64,000 bases of DNA from Platynereis dumerilii (lineage: Eukaryota > Annelida > Polychaeta > Phyllodocida > Nereididae). The notes under the pieces are model-generated. The model did not search any database. It was not told where the DNA came from and saw only the letters and a program-made list of their open reading frames with translations. The first letter of the stretch is position 1. Every line of letters starts with the position of its first letter. This document shows, piece after piece, positions 23,129-35,700 of this stretch. The stretch covers positions 39,628,537-39,692,536 of the forward strand of contig JAPTHN010000012.1 in NCBI GenBank assembly GCA_026936325.1, written 5' to 3'. The position numbers were made by a program, and so were the translations under genes.

Positions 23129-23689
23129 ATATATATATACATAACTTTTTTTGACCTAAGTTTCAACCCAATAATTTACTTCTTCTTGAATTTTTTGCCA
23201 CATAACTTCAAGCAATTTTAGCTGTCAAGGTATATAGTCTGTGAAATAATAAATATTATCAGGGAAATATCTTGTTTGGCACTCACTTTATTGAAGACAA
23301 CAAGACCCTTAAAACAGCTCAGAATCTATTTCCAGTTACCTAAAAACCCTCAGCTTTCTGGGGCTTAAAGCGGCCCCCAAAACCCCGGTCTTCGCCTTCG
23401 AGCCTCACATTACTGTGAGGGGGCCCACCAGGTGCCTGGCATAGGGCCCATCCTGATCTAAATCCGGCCCTGGTCATTTTTTTAATAAACTACATTTTAA
23501 GTTGGTATTTTCTTCACATTCATGTTTACATTTACTGGCATAATGTGGCCTAGTTGTCATAAAAACGCAGTTGCAACCTCAAACCTTTGGATTTTGAATC
23601 TTCTGACACATAGGAGTATATCAGTGTCAGTGATTATTGATTTTTTGGCCAGTTGACTAGAAATTCCAAGTTTTGCCAACTTGTGACAA

Positions 23690-24675
23690 TAACAATAACA
23701 ATAACAAAGTTTTATTTAACGTCACAGATTAAAACAGAAAAATTAGCAAAATTGCTATTATGTGACAGAAGAGAGAAATATGTACATATTTACAGTAAAA
23801 ACAATGAAAACAAGATAAGGTAAAACCAATTTAGTTACTAAAAACATTTAAAATTCATTTACGTAAGACCACACGCCGTCCCTGGTACATGAAGCTACAA
23901 GTTTTTTGAAATTATCCAGACTAGAGTCTCTTATGTCTGTTGGAATTTCATTCCAGAGTTTAGCACCTATGTAAGCGAGTGATAGTTTTCCATACCTTGT
24001 GGTCCGTGGATATTGTAAAGTAAATGTTTTATCGTTCCTGAGACTTCTTAAACTACTTTTGATAAAAAGGTTATTAACAAATGATGGGGACAATTCGTTT
24101 ACAACTTTATACATAGATATAGCGATCTTTATGACACATTGTTTAGATATACTGATGGTATTACATTCATGAAGGAGATCAAAATATGAGGCATCATAAT
24201 TACCACACACAAAACGTAGAGCATGTCGTTGAAGACTAGAAAGCATATTAAAAGTGGTCTTATTACACAGTGACCAAACAATTGGACAGTAATCAAAGTG
24301 TGCTGATATAAAACTTCTATACAAAATTATTATACAGTCTTTATCCAAATAACTACTTAAACGAAGTAGAGCATTTACTTGTCTGCTGGCCTGCTTTTAA
24401 TCTGACAAACATGATCGTAGAACGATAATTTATCGTCAACTAGGATCCCCAGATATTTAATACATCGAGATGATTGGATACTCGTATTACCAATTGCAAT
24501 GTCCGTTAATGCAGTATTTCCGAAAGATATTAATTGAAATTTAGAAGGATTGGCCTTCATGCCGTTTGAATGAAACCACCCAAGAATTACATTGATGTCA
24601 AATTCTAAATTAGATTTAAGATCATGAATATTGTTGGATGAAAAAGATAGTACATTGTCATCTGCATAATTAGTA
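23690..24675 (-). mobile_element. 5'-truncated CR1/L2-like LINE
   Basis: The 3' tail is an AATAAC repeat (23690-23707) beside TTTTATTTAACGTCAC. On the - strand the coding part starts at NYADDNVLSFSS (reverse transcriptase active site, about 24675). It continues through MKANPSKFQLISFG and CIKYLGILVDDKLSF, and after a frame change reads ILYRSFISAHFDYCPIVWS, SSLQRHALRFV and GAKLWNEIPTDIR, to its stop near 23848. These blocks are characteristic of CR1/L2-group elements. The truncation point coincides with a hairpin element at 24664-24789. Confidence 0.87.
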
Positions 24676-24789
24676 TAGGTTATTCACCTAGGGAGAGGCA
24701 ATATGTGATTTATCCAGCGAGGGCGTTAGCCCGAGCTGTGATAAACACATATTGCCGATCCCGCGGTGAATAACCTATACTAATTATGT
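24664..24789. mobile_element. Hairpin MITE, CATAATTAGTATAGG...
   Basis: CATAATTAGTATAGGTTATT at the left is the inverse of AATAACCTATACTAATTATG at the right. Further pairing of ATATGTGATTTAT with ATAAACACATAT makes about 126 bp of near-complete palindrome. Related hairpins occur at 24948-25048, 46255-46370 and 46580-46690. It adjoins or interrupts the reverse transcriptase of the neighbouring LINE. Confidence 0.85.
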
Positions 24790-24846
24790 GAATATTACAT
24801 TGGACCAGCTTCCTGTTCCTGCCAGAGGGCAATGCGATATTATGGC

Positions 24847-25195
24847 TTACGCAACTGTGAATGCCACCTGGTGTTGATGCTGTTTGATTTTTCACAGGAT
24901 GAGTTGAGTGTACACAGTTATGAAGTAATCAATTATGATGCTGTTTGTGATAGGTTATTCATCACGGAAGAGGGAATATGTGATTTATCACACGAGGTCA
25001 TCAGACTGAAGTGTGATAAACGCATAATCCTGATCCCATGCTGAATAACCAGCGTATACCGTGAGACAAATACTCAAACAGTCAAACATGATAATAGAAG
25101 CAGACAACAAGGAATATTGGATTGATTGCAGTGAAATACAGACTTGTGATTGGCTGACAGAGGTACTGAATGGTATGGTAAGTGCAGCCCTCTAA
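24847..25195. repeat. Foldback-family repeat, copy related to 46137-46490
   Basis: CAACTGTGAATGCCACCTGG, then GTGATAGGTTATTCA and a hairpin around AATATGTGATTTATCAC, then AAACATGA and GTGATTGGCTGA, are shared in order with 46137-46490. This copy is only one arm. The 46-kb copy has both arms. Confidence 0.78.
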
Positions 25196-26428
25196 GCCCA
25201 TTTTGGGTGCTCACGAGGGTTGATTGCTGAAATGGGAGAGAGAGCGGGAGTCCTCAACATGTTACACATTTACCCCGTGTAAGGGGTCTTTTACTTTCCC
25301 AGCACAGACACAGATACAGGGGAAAATAGGGTAAGCCTTATCTTTTTCAGTCCAAGATACTGGGCAAAAAACCCTCAAACAGAAAGCCTTGCTTCTCTGC
25401 TTCTCAGTAGATGCTTGTTTTGCACCAGTCCTCTTATCAATAAAGATCAGTAAAACAAGACAACTGTCATGTGAGCATGTTCAATTGTTTCCATCATTAA
25501 CTTTCTTTTCTTGAACTTTCCCTGGAGGCAGAACTTGACTCAAATTGACTGTTAATGACTTTTGTAACGGTTCTTTCAGGACATTAACAGTGATATCTCA
25601 CAAGCTAAAACTATTAACCTGTCTGAGATTTCCTTTAAATGGCTCATTTAGGAGGTAATCTGAGATTTAGAAATTTTAGATATTATCAAATCTGTGTTTA
25701 TTTTCAGAAAACAAGACTATTTCCAAAGAAACCAATTTTATCACCCACTTCACTAAGATTTAATATGGATTAAACATGTTGATTTATGATCTGAATCGTT
25801 CCTTGTTTGACAACAGCTCTGCTCAAAGAATTTTACAAACTAGTTATTGGTTTATTAGTTAAAGAAGAGGTTTATAAGTTGAAAAATAGGTAATATATGT
25901 GCTTTGAGAAAAGTCGAGGTGGTGGAAGCAAGTCGTTGATCTGACACGGAATGACCCTTTACCGTGTAAGGGATTTGAGCAATGCTCAGACAAGGTGCAA
26001 TATAAATTTTATATTGAAAAGCGTACAAGAGCATATAAGAGATGGATGGATGGATGATTGGGGCTTTACCTCCTGTATTTATGCACTTGGTAGGCTAATT
26101 AGGAGAGGAGGACACGGCAATGAGGCAAAGAATTATTGAAACAGCGGTCCAACATAGGCCCTGGTGACCTGACAAGAGCTTGAACCAAGCAATTGGCAGC
26201 TAAGAATGCTACAACTGGACGAACCCTACCGCCAACAGCATACAAGATCACGTGTCAATTTCTTCCAACCCCTTACAGCTTCAAAAATGCGGAGATAATA
26301 ACCTTTTAAAAAGTGATTTGCATCATTTCTTAATTAACTTTCGCTTAATTTATCAATGCTCAAGTTGTTAGTAGTGCAGGAAGACTGTTACTATTTCAGT
26401 TTACTCATGCATGCTCTGTTGCGCCGGC
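25196..26428. other. No recognised feature
   Basis: AT-rich sequence with a short GATG repeat near 26040. Two similar phrases (ACCCCGTGTAAGGGGTCTTT near 25274 and TACCGTGTAAGGGATTTGAG near 25961) suggest decayed repeats, but I cannot define a unit. No exon-like frame with splice sites was found. Confidence 0.4.
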
Positions 26429-26430
26429 TA

Positions 26431-29343
26431 GGGTGTCCCATTTTTCGAAAATTTTCTCGGATCAAGCTCTTTTTGGGCTCAGTTGTGCTCCCAGGTGTAC
26501 AAAGCACACACACCAAATTTCAGTCAAATCCATTGAGGGTTAGACCCCCCCTACCACCATCTTTGGAGGGGCCCCTCAAGGGACCCGAAAATGACTATTT
26601 TCGAGCACAAAAAGTGGCTATTTTACCGTCTGAAATCATCCCAGTGCCACTAAAATTGTTCAAATGGGGGTTTTTGAGAGTGAATAGTCCATCTATGATG
26701 ATGTTAAATTACCCAGAGGACAATAACTCCATTACATGCTATAATTGGTCAATTCAGCCCTCAGATTACCCGAAAACGACTATTTTCGAGTTTAAAAGTG
26801 GCTATTTTCTTGCCTGAAATAAGTTAATGCTACTGAAACTGGCCAAGTTGGGGTTCTTGAGGGTGCTGAAGTTAGCCATGATGATACTGAATCACTAATA
26901 TGTTACGCTTACTTCATAACAAGCACTATTTGCTAATTTCAGCCCTCGGACTACCTCAAATTGTCTGACTTGATAGGATTTCTTGCAGTTTAAAACTATT
27001 GCTAAGCACCAGTACCTGTCTTTTAGGGATTGTTAGGCATTGGAAATTTCAATATCCATTAACATATATCAATTAGAGGTGGTAACCATGGAATTTAACA
27101 TTTGCAAAGAGTCACTTTTCATTATTAATTCATAGGCAATGAATTGAACACATCTTAACATCCTATATATTATCATGGTGACTGGATTTTCTCAATCCAT
27201 AAAAAAATACATTTTACAAAATGTGATTTTAAGATCCGTTTTGACACATGCAAAATCAGGATTTATATGGTAGAACAATCTTCACAAAGGTATCTTCAGC
27301 ATCTTCTTGAACTGCTGCTTCTTAATTTTGTGTCAATTGGACATCACCACAATGCATTCCAGAAGAATGCCATACTGAGTCACAAAATACAACATTTCAC
27401 CAGAAGTGTTCTATTTCACATCTATGCATATGTGTATTACTGAGAAACTCTAGCACAGTAACTGTTCTGCTGGGTTGTGCTGGATGCAGATCTGAGAGGT
27501 AGCTTTCTTGGTACACTAGAAGCCATTCCCATAGCAAATTTTATTTGGATTTCATCAGTCTGCCACCTCACTGCATTTGTCTGCCTGTGGCAGACTGGTT
27601 TCAGTCAGTAATACTTGATGTCCGTGATGCCCCTCTTAACAGAATCACTAACAACAGCAATGTGTTTGATGATACTAAATATGGATACATATTATTTTCC
27701 TGCTTCTTGTAAATATGTCTGGTGCAAGACCAACCAATTACCTGTCATGTCGAGATACTAAAATAGCCATGATGAAGGTCTAACGAAAGATCATCATTTC
27801 CTGGAACTTTGGTCTGTTACATCAGGTTCAGGGGCATCATGTTCAGTTATTGAGCAAGAACTTGTAACATCTGGCTCCAGTGCAGAGTCAAAGCAGCTGA
27901 GCACAACCAGACAGAGGTTCCATCAGGTTCTATATAGAACAGAATAATGAATTTGCTAAGCTCCTGATGACATCGGAATTGAATCTTACATTAGAGCTAC
28001 TATTTGAGCATCTACACATAACATAAAATTGGTTGGCCTTAACACAGCAATGTGGGAGACAGGATCAGAATAGGTAGCCATGTTCAACATCATCAAACAC
28101 ATTGCTGTGTGATTGCATTGTCTAGGTGTCCTGCTCATACAGTATGATGACAAAATATTTGTAAGCCAAGACCAAATTTACACCTACTAAAGACCTTCCT
28201 GTATTGAGTTTATATGTTGATTAACATTTTAGCTCTGTACAAATGTGTTAAAAGTAATTTCCTGAAGAAAAGGCTGCCAATCACTGGGGGTACTGGCTGG
28301 GCCACCGGGACTAATGTCTGGGAGCAGTTTCTATAATACTTTGCTTAATTGCATCCTGTCCTAATTAGCAACCAAATGCATAAAAAGAGAACATAAAGCC
28401 CAATCCATCCCCTGTCAGCATGCCTCGGCGGTCCAACGTCGGCCCAGCGTCAGTCCGATGTCAGTAGCATCGGACCAGCTTCGGGCCGACGTTGGACCGC
28501 CGAGGCACGCTGATAGGGTCATCAATGCTGCTTCCCAAGGTTTTGCAAAAGAGGCCATGTTACCAAATTGCCATAATAAATATTTTGCTCATATTGCAAA
28601 GATTATACCACTTATTATGCGCATTTACATATCTGAAAGATATTGTTAAGGAAAAGCTCACCCACTGCAAATGTTGAACTCTGTGCCTTCCATTTCCAAT
28701 TGATACAAATTAATGGAAAATGAAATGCTCATGTCCAGCGTTTCCCAAAACACAGGTATTGCTGCTTTGCAATAATTTTAAAATTGCTGGAAATCCTGTC
28801 AACAGACAATAGCCAATTTTAGGTGATCCGAGGGCTGAATTTACCAAATATTGCTTGATATGAAGTAAGCATAACCTCTTCATGATTCAGTATCATCATG
28901 GGTGGCTTCAGTAACGTCAAAAACCCCAACTTGACCAGTTTCAGTGGCATTAACTTATTTCAGGCAAGAATTATTTAAGCTCGAAAATAGTCGTTTTCGG
29001 GTAATCTGAGGGCTGAATTGACCAATTATAGCATGTTATGGAGTCATATTGACCTCTGGGTAATTTATTATCATCATAGATGGACTCAGCACTCTAAAAA
29101 AATCCCCATGTGAACAATTTTAGTGGCACTGGGATGATTTCAGACAGTAAAATAGCCACTTTTTGTGCTCGAAAATAGTCATTTTCAGGTCCCTTGAGGG
29201 GCCCCTCCAAAGATGGTGGTAAGGGGGGTCTAACCCTCAATGGATTTGACTGAAATTTGGTGTGCAGGCTTTGTACACCTGGGAGCACAACTGACGCCCA
29301 AAAAGAGCTTGATCCGAGAAAATTTTCGAAAAATGGGACACCC
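26431..29343. mobile_element. 2.9-kb element with inverted arms of about 540 bp and TA flanks
   Basis: GGGTGTCCCATTTTTCGAAA begins at 26431 and its inverse ends at 29343, each with TA outside. The arms run to about 26965 and from about 28812. They pair through TTTGGAGGGGCCCCTCAAGG, the repeated ACTATTTTCGAG blocks and CAGCCCTCGGA. The 1.85-kb centre has no transposase frame. It contains a 107-bp hairpin at 28411 and a weaker inverted repeat near 27650-28115 (GCAATGTGTTTGATGAT against ATCATCAAACACATTGC). It could be one foldback transposon or two separate copies in opposite orientation; the matching TA flanks favour one. Confidence 0.7.
28411..28517. repeat. GC-rich hairpin, 107 bp
   Basis: CCTGTCAGCATGCCTCGGCG at the left pairs with CGCCGAGGCACGCTGATAGG at the right. 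The arms of about 45 bp continue with GGTCCAACGTCGGCCC against GGGCCGACGTTGGACC, with a short loop near 28462. Its GC content is far above the surroundings, suggesting a small inserted element. Confidence 0.88.
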
Positions 29344-29767
29344 TATTGCGCCCTCCACTAGTTTGAGAAGTTTCCACTATTTTTAAAAAGTGAATCCATT
29401 GTAAATGAGGTGCCCAAAGTGACATCAAATATTTGCTGAAATTAATTTGAAGTTTAGATCTGATCTCTGAAATGAATCCTAAGAAATGTGGTTGATCTAT
29501 TAACTTATTAATGAGCTCTATCTGAACCTGACAAATAATTTGGTTTTTTCAACTGATTTTTGTTTAATTTTGCAGCATTTCTTAATTTTGTAATTAATAT
29601 TGATACCATCATTATGAAATATTTCACTCAAGCCATTCCTTATATTTCTCAAGGACCCGAGAAGCACTGAAACCGCATAATTTTGATATGCTGATAACTT
29701 TTGGCAGGATGTAGCTTGTTGAATTGGAAGTGGTGAGGTCTCAATCTGGAAATAAATATCAAATATG

Positions 29768-30648
29768 TAGAGCAAGAAGCCCGGGTTAGGTGAGAAGCCC
29801 CCCCAGGGTTATATCTAAACTTACATTTTTGGTGCTTTTTCTTATTGATAGGATTGAAGCTAGAGACTTTTTAGGTGACGTCACAAATTTTCAAGGCATT
29901 CAGCACCAAACCATAGTCGTAATTATTACTAATTAAAGAAACAAAAAAAGGCGCACGGTTTTTGTAATTTTGATTAATTCTTTGAAAGTGGTTGTCGGAA
30001 ATAACTTTGGAAATTTTAAAAAGTATAATGGATATCTGCATTGCTTCACTCTATAACCATCACATAAATATGATTTGGATCATGTTTTTTGCATTTTAGC
30101 TTAAAATATAGAGGTCAAATTAAAATATGTGGGTTTGGGGCGAGAGGCCCCACATGGTATGGGGCATGGGGCCCCCTTCACTGAGGCCTCGAAGCTGCTT
30201 CAGGAACCATTTAATAATGTGTACTTAACCTTAAATCTTGATAGAATAGCTAACAGAAAAAGAAAAAATTTTGGCCGAAATTGAAAAAGGGCAAAAAATA
30301 TTATAAATAAATATATGAACAGAAAAATTCTGAAATTCAGGAAAAGTGAATAGAACGCCTTAAAAATGATAGAAAGACTCCAAGAAATAACTTTCAAGCT
30401 GAATGCGCTCGCAAAAAAATTGCCACAGGATTATCTTGCCCGATGGGTGGGGTAAGAAGGCCATTTTATTTTTTTTACAAAAAGGGCCGTAACTCCTTTA
30501 TTAAAATTGGTAGACATTTGTTTTACTAGTTATAAGTAGAGCCAAGTGATCCCTTCCTGACAGCATAAGCATTGAAATAATCGACCACAAAAAGTAGGTC
30601 AAATCACACCTCGAAGTTAAGGGGGGCTGCATGCCCCGCGCTACTCTA
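29768..30648 (-). repeat. Dispersed 0.88-kb repeat, copy 2 (inverted relative to copy 1)
   Basis: This is the reverse complement of 13388-14260 over the whole length, with moderate divergence. It starts TAGAGCAAGAAGCCCGGG and ends CATGCCCCGCGCTACTCTA. TA at both edges and short imperfect inverted ends hint at a DNA transposon. No transposase is visible in either copy. Confidence 0.75.
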
Positions 30649-31184
30649 AAGTTCTGTAAAATGTTAAACTCACCGACATTGTCATAATGATCGGCCATTC
30701 TGGAAATGGGAGAAACTGTTAGCAGAAAATATTTCTATCTTTAAAAAATTCCACATCGAAACAAAAAATTCTCAACGAATATAAGACTCCACAATGAGTG
30801 TACACAGAGATGATGAGCTTCATCTGAAAGTCTCAATTACATGCGGAGATGAGACAGCTCTGAATTGGACTTGAGCCAAAGTCTGTTGAGTGGAAAATCA
30901 TTGGGAAAAATGTGCATTAAATGCACAATTCATAACTATGGAAAGGAGCAGTTGACAGTTTTCTGAAGTCCGCAACATTCGTATCTGAAATTCAAAGCTC
31001 TTTTAGATTGTTAGGAATGACTTCTCTTTACGTGCAAATGCTTTGTGCCTTTTTATTGGAACCTTGCTATTTGAAAGGGAAATCATGCAGTCTTCAGAAG
31101 GATTCACATTTAATCAGTGCATTTTTAAGTGTTCGCCTGGTATGGGAGACCAATGGAACAACGTAAACCATAATTTGCAACGCT
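30649..31184. other. No recognised feature
   Basis: AT-rich sequence between a dispersed repeat and the 15-bp minisatellite. No open frame with splice sites or domain-like content was found. Confidence 0.4.
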
Positions 31185-31334
31185 GATCTGTAGCGCCATG
31201 ATCTGTAGAGATATGATCTATAGCGCCATGATCTGTAGCATCATGAACTGTAGTACCATGATCTGTTGCGCCATGATCTGTATTGCCATAATCTGTATTA
31301 CCGTGATCTGTAGTGCCATGATCTGTAGCTCGAG
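31185..31334. repeat. 15-bp minisatellite, 10 copies
   Basis: Ten consecutive 15-bp units with consensus GATCTGTAGCGCCAT, each differing by zero to four bases and with no length change. The 15-bp period is a multiple of three. There are no spacers, so it is not CRISPR-like. Confidence 0.95.
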
Positions 31335-32000
31335 ACCCCCTAGTTGCCTATTTGAGTCACTGTAGCAACCTCAGTTCCTCGCCACGCCTTTTTACCCATC
31401 TAAAAATTCAAATATTGTTTTTAAATATTTTTTTTTCCTTTACATCATGCAAGAACAACGCTAATTGGAAAAGAGTGGGAAGACTGAAGAGCAAACCTGT
31501 TGGGACAAATAAATGATTTACAATTATAATGACGTGCTATTCTAAATAAGGCCAATAACACATGTTCCTTGTGGATAATTTACTGGAAGTTGAAGGTGAC
31601 ACTTCAATAGGAAATAGCAAAAGTAGAGGAAAAATGGAACAGAAACAGGTGAAAAATAAAGATACTTCGAAAAGAAAAATGAAATTATCATATTTAATAG
31701 ATGTGGTCTGTGGTCTAATTTTGAGACTTGGCCTTCAAAGTAACAATGCAATCTCAGATATTTTAGTATAATTGGCTGACAACTTCATTCAAATAGTTAT
31801 TTCATGACTGCTATACAGAAAAATCATAATCATTAGCTTTTGTAGGGCGAATATGCACCTGTGCCATTACACATTTTTTTGACTGTGTCTTTCAGAGTAA
31901 TTCAGTCTCTTTTGTCATTCTTGAAGTTATCATCAATATTCCAGATGTTAACTCAAGTTTGAGAACAGAAGATTAAATAAGTGGGGGAGAATCTAGAAAT
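31335..32000. other. No recognised feature
   Basis: AT-rich sequence. Short overlapping open frames on both strands around 31542-31771 have no recognisable motif and no splice context. Confidence 0.4.
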
Positions 32001-32002
32001 TA

Positions 32003-32294
32003 CAGTAGACGAACAACGAGTACTTACATTCTGCTGCAATTGGGCCTCAATGACTTCACAACAAGTCCTATCAAATACATTGAAATGAGGTGTCAATTTG
32101 TCATCAGGCAACTTGTGACCTCATACGAGTGTGGAGTGACACATCAAATGGCTTGCCGCAACAACATTGCAAGTATAGGCTATGATGTCACTGACTGCTC
32201 ACACGTCATACAGTTTAACATGGCATGGATAGGGCTGTGACCTCACAAGGAACATTTTGGTCCAATTCTGTAAGCACTTGATGTTCGTCTACTG
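32003..32294. mobile_element. Tc1/mariner-type MITE, 292 bp (CAGTAGACGAACA ends)
   Basis: TA|CAGTAGACGAACA at the left pairs with TGTTCGTCTACTG|TA at the right, and the match continues through GAGTACTTACA against TGTAAGCACTT. TA flanks and a CAGT start fit the Tc1/mariner group. The interior is not coding. Confidence 0.85.
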
Positions 32295-32426
32295 TAATTG
32301 GAACAAATTGAGTGGTGACAGACTGGCAGTTGATATATGCAGTGCGACTAAGCATCCTCACTTCTCAGTGTAATCTTGTTAAGCTTACCCTGACCACAAA
32401 ATTGTGAAGTCGTAACGAAAAGATTA

Positions 32427-32740
32427 CAGCCTTCCACTTTGATATACCTTTGATATAGACACAATGAGGATCAGTTCACTGTGAACAATGCATTTCTTGA
32501 CTAATGATAGCTGATGAAGTGTCATCTCCTCTACTTCAACATGGGAAAACTGATTTCAGAGTGAAAATCAGGTAATCCTTTCGTTTGGCTGTCACCAACA
32601 AGCGGGATTAGTCTCCTTAAATCAAATTGACATTGAAAGTATTGGGTATGATCATCACAAGTCATCAGCATGATGACACACCAAGTGCCATCTTCACAGT
32701 GCAACAGTCCACTCTTTTTCTTTATCAAAGTGGAAGGCTG
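32427..32740. mobile_element. Tc1/mariner-type MITE, 314 bp (CAGCCTTCCACTTTGATA ends)
   Basis: TA|CAGCCTTCCACTTTGATA at the left is the exact inverse of TATCAAAGTGGAAGGCTG|TA at the right, 18 bp without mismatch. The interior has no transposase. It lies 130 bp from the previous MITE but has different ends, so it is a separate family. Confidence 0.9.
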
Positions 32741-32742
32741 TA

Positions 32743-35700
32743 ACTCTGCCCTGGTGTGACAGACATAATTGGCAATTTGAGAATTCTTGAAGCTATTGAA
32801 TGGATCACTGAGTGTTTCATCGTTGCGTGTTAGTTGTTTCAATGACTTTCTTTGTAGAAAAAAAATATAAAATTACTTGAATGACTCCAGACAAAAACTG
32901 TTAAAGGATTTTAATTTCAAAATTTTATAGCAATTATTGGCAGGGTAAGTGCAAAATAGCCCTGCAATGGGAGGATGCTTGTAAGTGAATGCATGAATGA
33001 TGATATTGCCATTTTTTCAAGTGTTGGTTTATCTCTCACTATTTGTTTTCACCTTGCATACGTTGCCCCAATTGAGGTGGATATACATTTTGGGAAATGT
33101 GACCCAGTTTGAAATGACATCACAGCTTGTAGCTATTTTACATATATTGCAATGCAAGATAGTTGGAGTCCCCAATTACATCAACAGCACAGAAAAGAAC
33201 TCAAGATTCCACGTAAATATGACAAGGACAGACATCAACATCAAAATAATTAAACATTTCAAATATTAGGGATGTCAGGGAAGCAATGAAAAACTAAGTG
33301 ATTGGACATTATTTGATGAGCCACCTTATAGTTTGTCACGTCTTGAATGTGAACAAGGTCATAATGGGGATGGTGCTGAAATTTTTTAAAAATATGTTTT
33401 TGCAGCTATCAATTTTGTAAGCAAGGTTGGGTCATGAATGTCAAAAAGATGCATGGATTGCCTTCATCTGAAATTGCTCGACAATCTGCAATGACTACCC
33501 CACCGCATGATAATTTTGCTGGACAGTCAAGGTCTCTGGAAATAATTATAACGCTTCAGGAATATACTTTTTCATACAACAAGGTTTAGTGTTACGGTAA
33601 CATCTAAATCTGCATAGATCTACAGTGTAGATCTTTGTGATCTAACATTGTGACAATGTCACGGTGTTGGTGTAAATTACTTACTAGGCCAGACATAACT
33701 GATCATTAGCATTAGATCTTTTCGAGGCATTTTTTCAGGGATCGGTTGAGGGCATAACAACAACCTTAATCTCAATCCTACATAATATAATCTGTACGAA
33801 TAGAAAATAATAATAATAATTTGATAAGAATTATTGGTAAGCTCAATTTTTTTTTCCCAAGGCCAAAAATCTGTTCAGTCAGTCGATTCGAGAAGCTAAA
33901 GATTAAATGTGCTTGATCTTAGTTCTGATTTAGTGAAGACAAGAAATGCGTCAAACAAAGAAAACTCATTACAGCTGGGCACCATGGCAACAACCCAACA
34001 TCCAGATACATCATTCCTCTAATAATGGTAATTGCCATTGTTTATGATGATTTGGTAAACTGCATTGTCAGGATTTTAGCACCATATATTCTGACTAAAG
34101 TAGAGTTAAATTTGAATAGTGCTGATTTAAGCGTTATTCCAAGTTTGGTGTTGCTAGTGGAGGCTTTTAACTTCAAATCCTTGGTGAGTCGATATCCTCT
34201 AGTTAATTTTCAGTCAACTGGAGCACTATTTTCTGCTACCCGAGCATGATAATGTAAGTAAACTACTACAATGGCAAACTAAAAAGAAAAAGAGCTTTTT
34301 TCCAAGAAAGTCTTTGCTGAATCCTAGTTAGATTTAAACATTAATGGGTTGCAAACAGCCAACATATTTGTCTATAAGCGTGTGATCCACAGTAATGATT
34401 TGGTGAATACTTATTTATGCAACTTTCTATTTCTCTGAATGATTGCGAATACGAACCTCTATCTCGCTTCGTGCATTTTCAGAATTTACAGTGGATAGCA
34501 TTCTTCTTTGGAGTCCAGCAACAGTGTGTTTGTGAACGAAAAAATAATATTGATTTAAATTGGGGGGGGGGTAGGGCAGGAGGAGGATAATTGTAGTGAA
34601 ATTTTGGTGAAATCCATTGAGATAAAGTGAATACTGGTTGAAAACCAATGTGGTAATACCGGGTTAACAAGCCTGAGGAAGTAAATACTTCTTTCCAAGT
34701 CTGCAATCTGTTGCTCATTCAGACAGCGCTTAACTTATGGCTCAGTTGACCACAGTAATTCACGGCTTAATCGGATTATTCTTTGGGAAATCCAAGAAAG
34801 ATGCATCACAAGAAGGTTTCTCGGTGTCGGGCGAATATAAGAAAGACAGATTTGGGGGAGGGGGGTTAAAGGGTCCATGGAATTAAGATTGTGGGCCTGT
34901 ATAATGTATCTGACATTCAGTCCGAGTTGTGTCTATAAACCCCACCTTCATGACACATAGGACATCAGTCGTTTTACTGAGAGTTCGAACCAACAAATTT
35001 ATAATATACATGTAGGCTACTAACATGTTTGAAATAAATCTAAAATCAATTGTTCCCAAAAAAGAATGCTGCAGATGTATGTTACCCACATTGCTTGACC
35101 GAACAGCATTCTATATGTGCCAATCATTCTACAATTCAATTCAAAATGATAAATGCAGCTGAAATTACTTGAAAGGAAATTAAGTTACATTCACAACTCT
35201 GAGAATGTAGCAAATGACATGAAATGAAATATAAAATTAATTTTGAGAAGGCTGACTTTTATGAAATCACATACAATCTGTAGTTTATCAACAATCTCAT
35301 ATCTTACTGCCTCATAAAAATTCTTCACATGAAACCAACTTAAATATGATGAGAGGAAATTAAAGCCATCGTTGAAAAATCCAATTTCACTAGCAAGAGA
35401 AAAGAAGAAAAAAATTTAGAAAGGAATCCTAGACACAAATCATTTAAGTAAGGAAGGTTGGCGATTGAAACCAGCACTGAGAGATAGGAGTTTAAATATT
35501 TTTATACCATAAACAACAGTAACTCCAAAGAAAAAATTGAGTATCATCATTAAAAATTCAGTTTCTGGCAGTTTGCTGAAGCGTGCAAATATTTTTTGGT
35601 TTTCAAAATTCAATTTTTTCACATTTTCCAAGAAAATGAATTTTGGTAAAAAATGAAATGCATGTGAACCTAACCTACTAACACTACACTAAAACATAGG

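Larger units (their letters stand above)
19628..23472. mobile_element. hAT-like composite element, 3.8 kb, with nested LINE and minisatellite
   Basis: The left end CAGCGCCTGATTTCCC is an imperfect inverse of TCTAAATCCGGCCCTG at the right end. The flanks TCCATTTT (19620-19627) and GTCATTTT (23473-23480) match at six of eight bases, like a decayed hAT duplication. Both ends are rich in GGGGCCCC. I see no hAT transposase. Inside are a roughly 110-bp minisatellite (19780-20770), about 500 bp of unremarkable AT-rich sequence, and a + strand LINE (21263-23128). The link between the two ends is an inference from termini and flanks. Confidence 0.6.
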
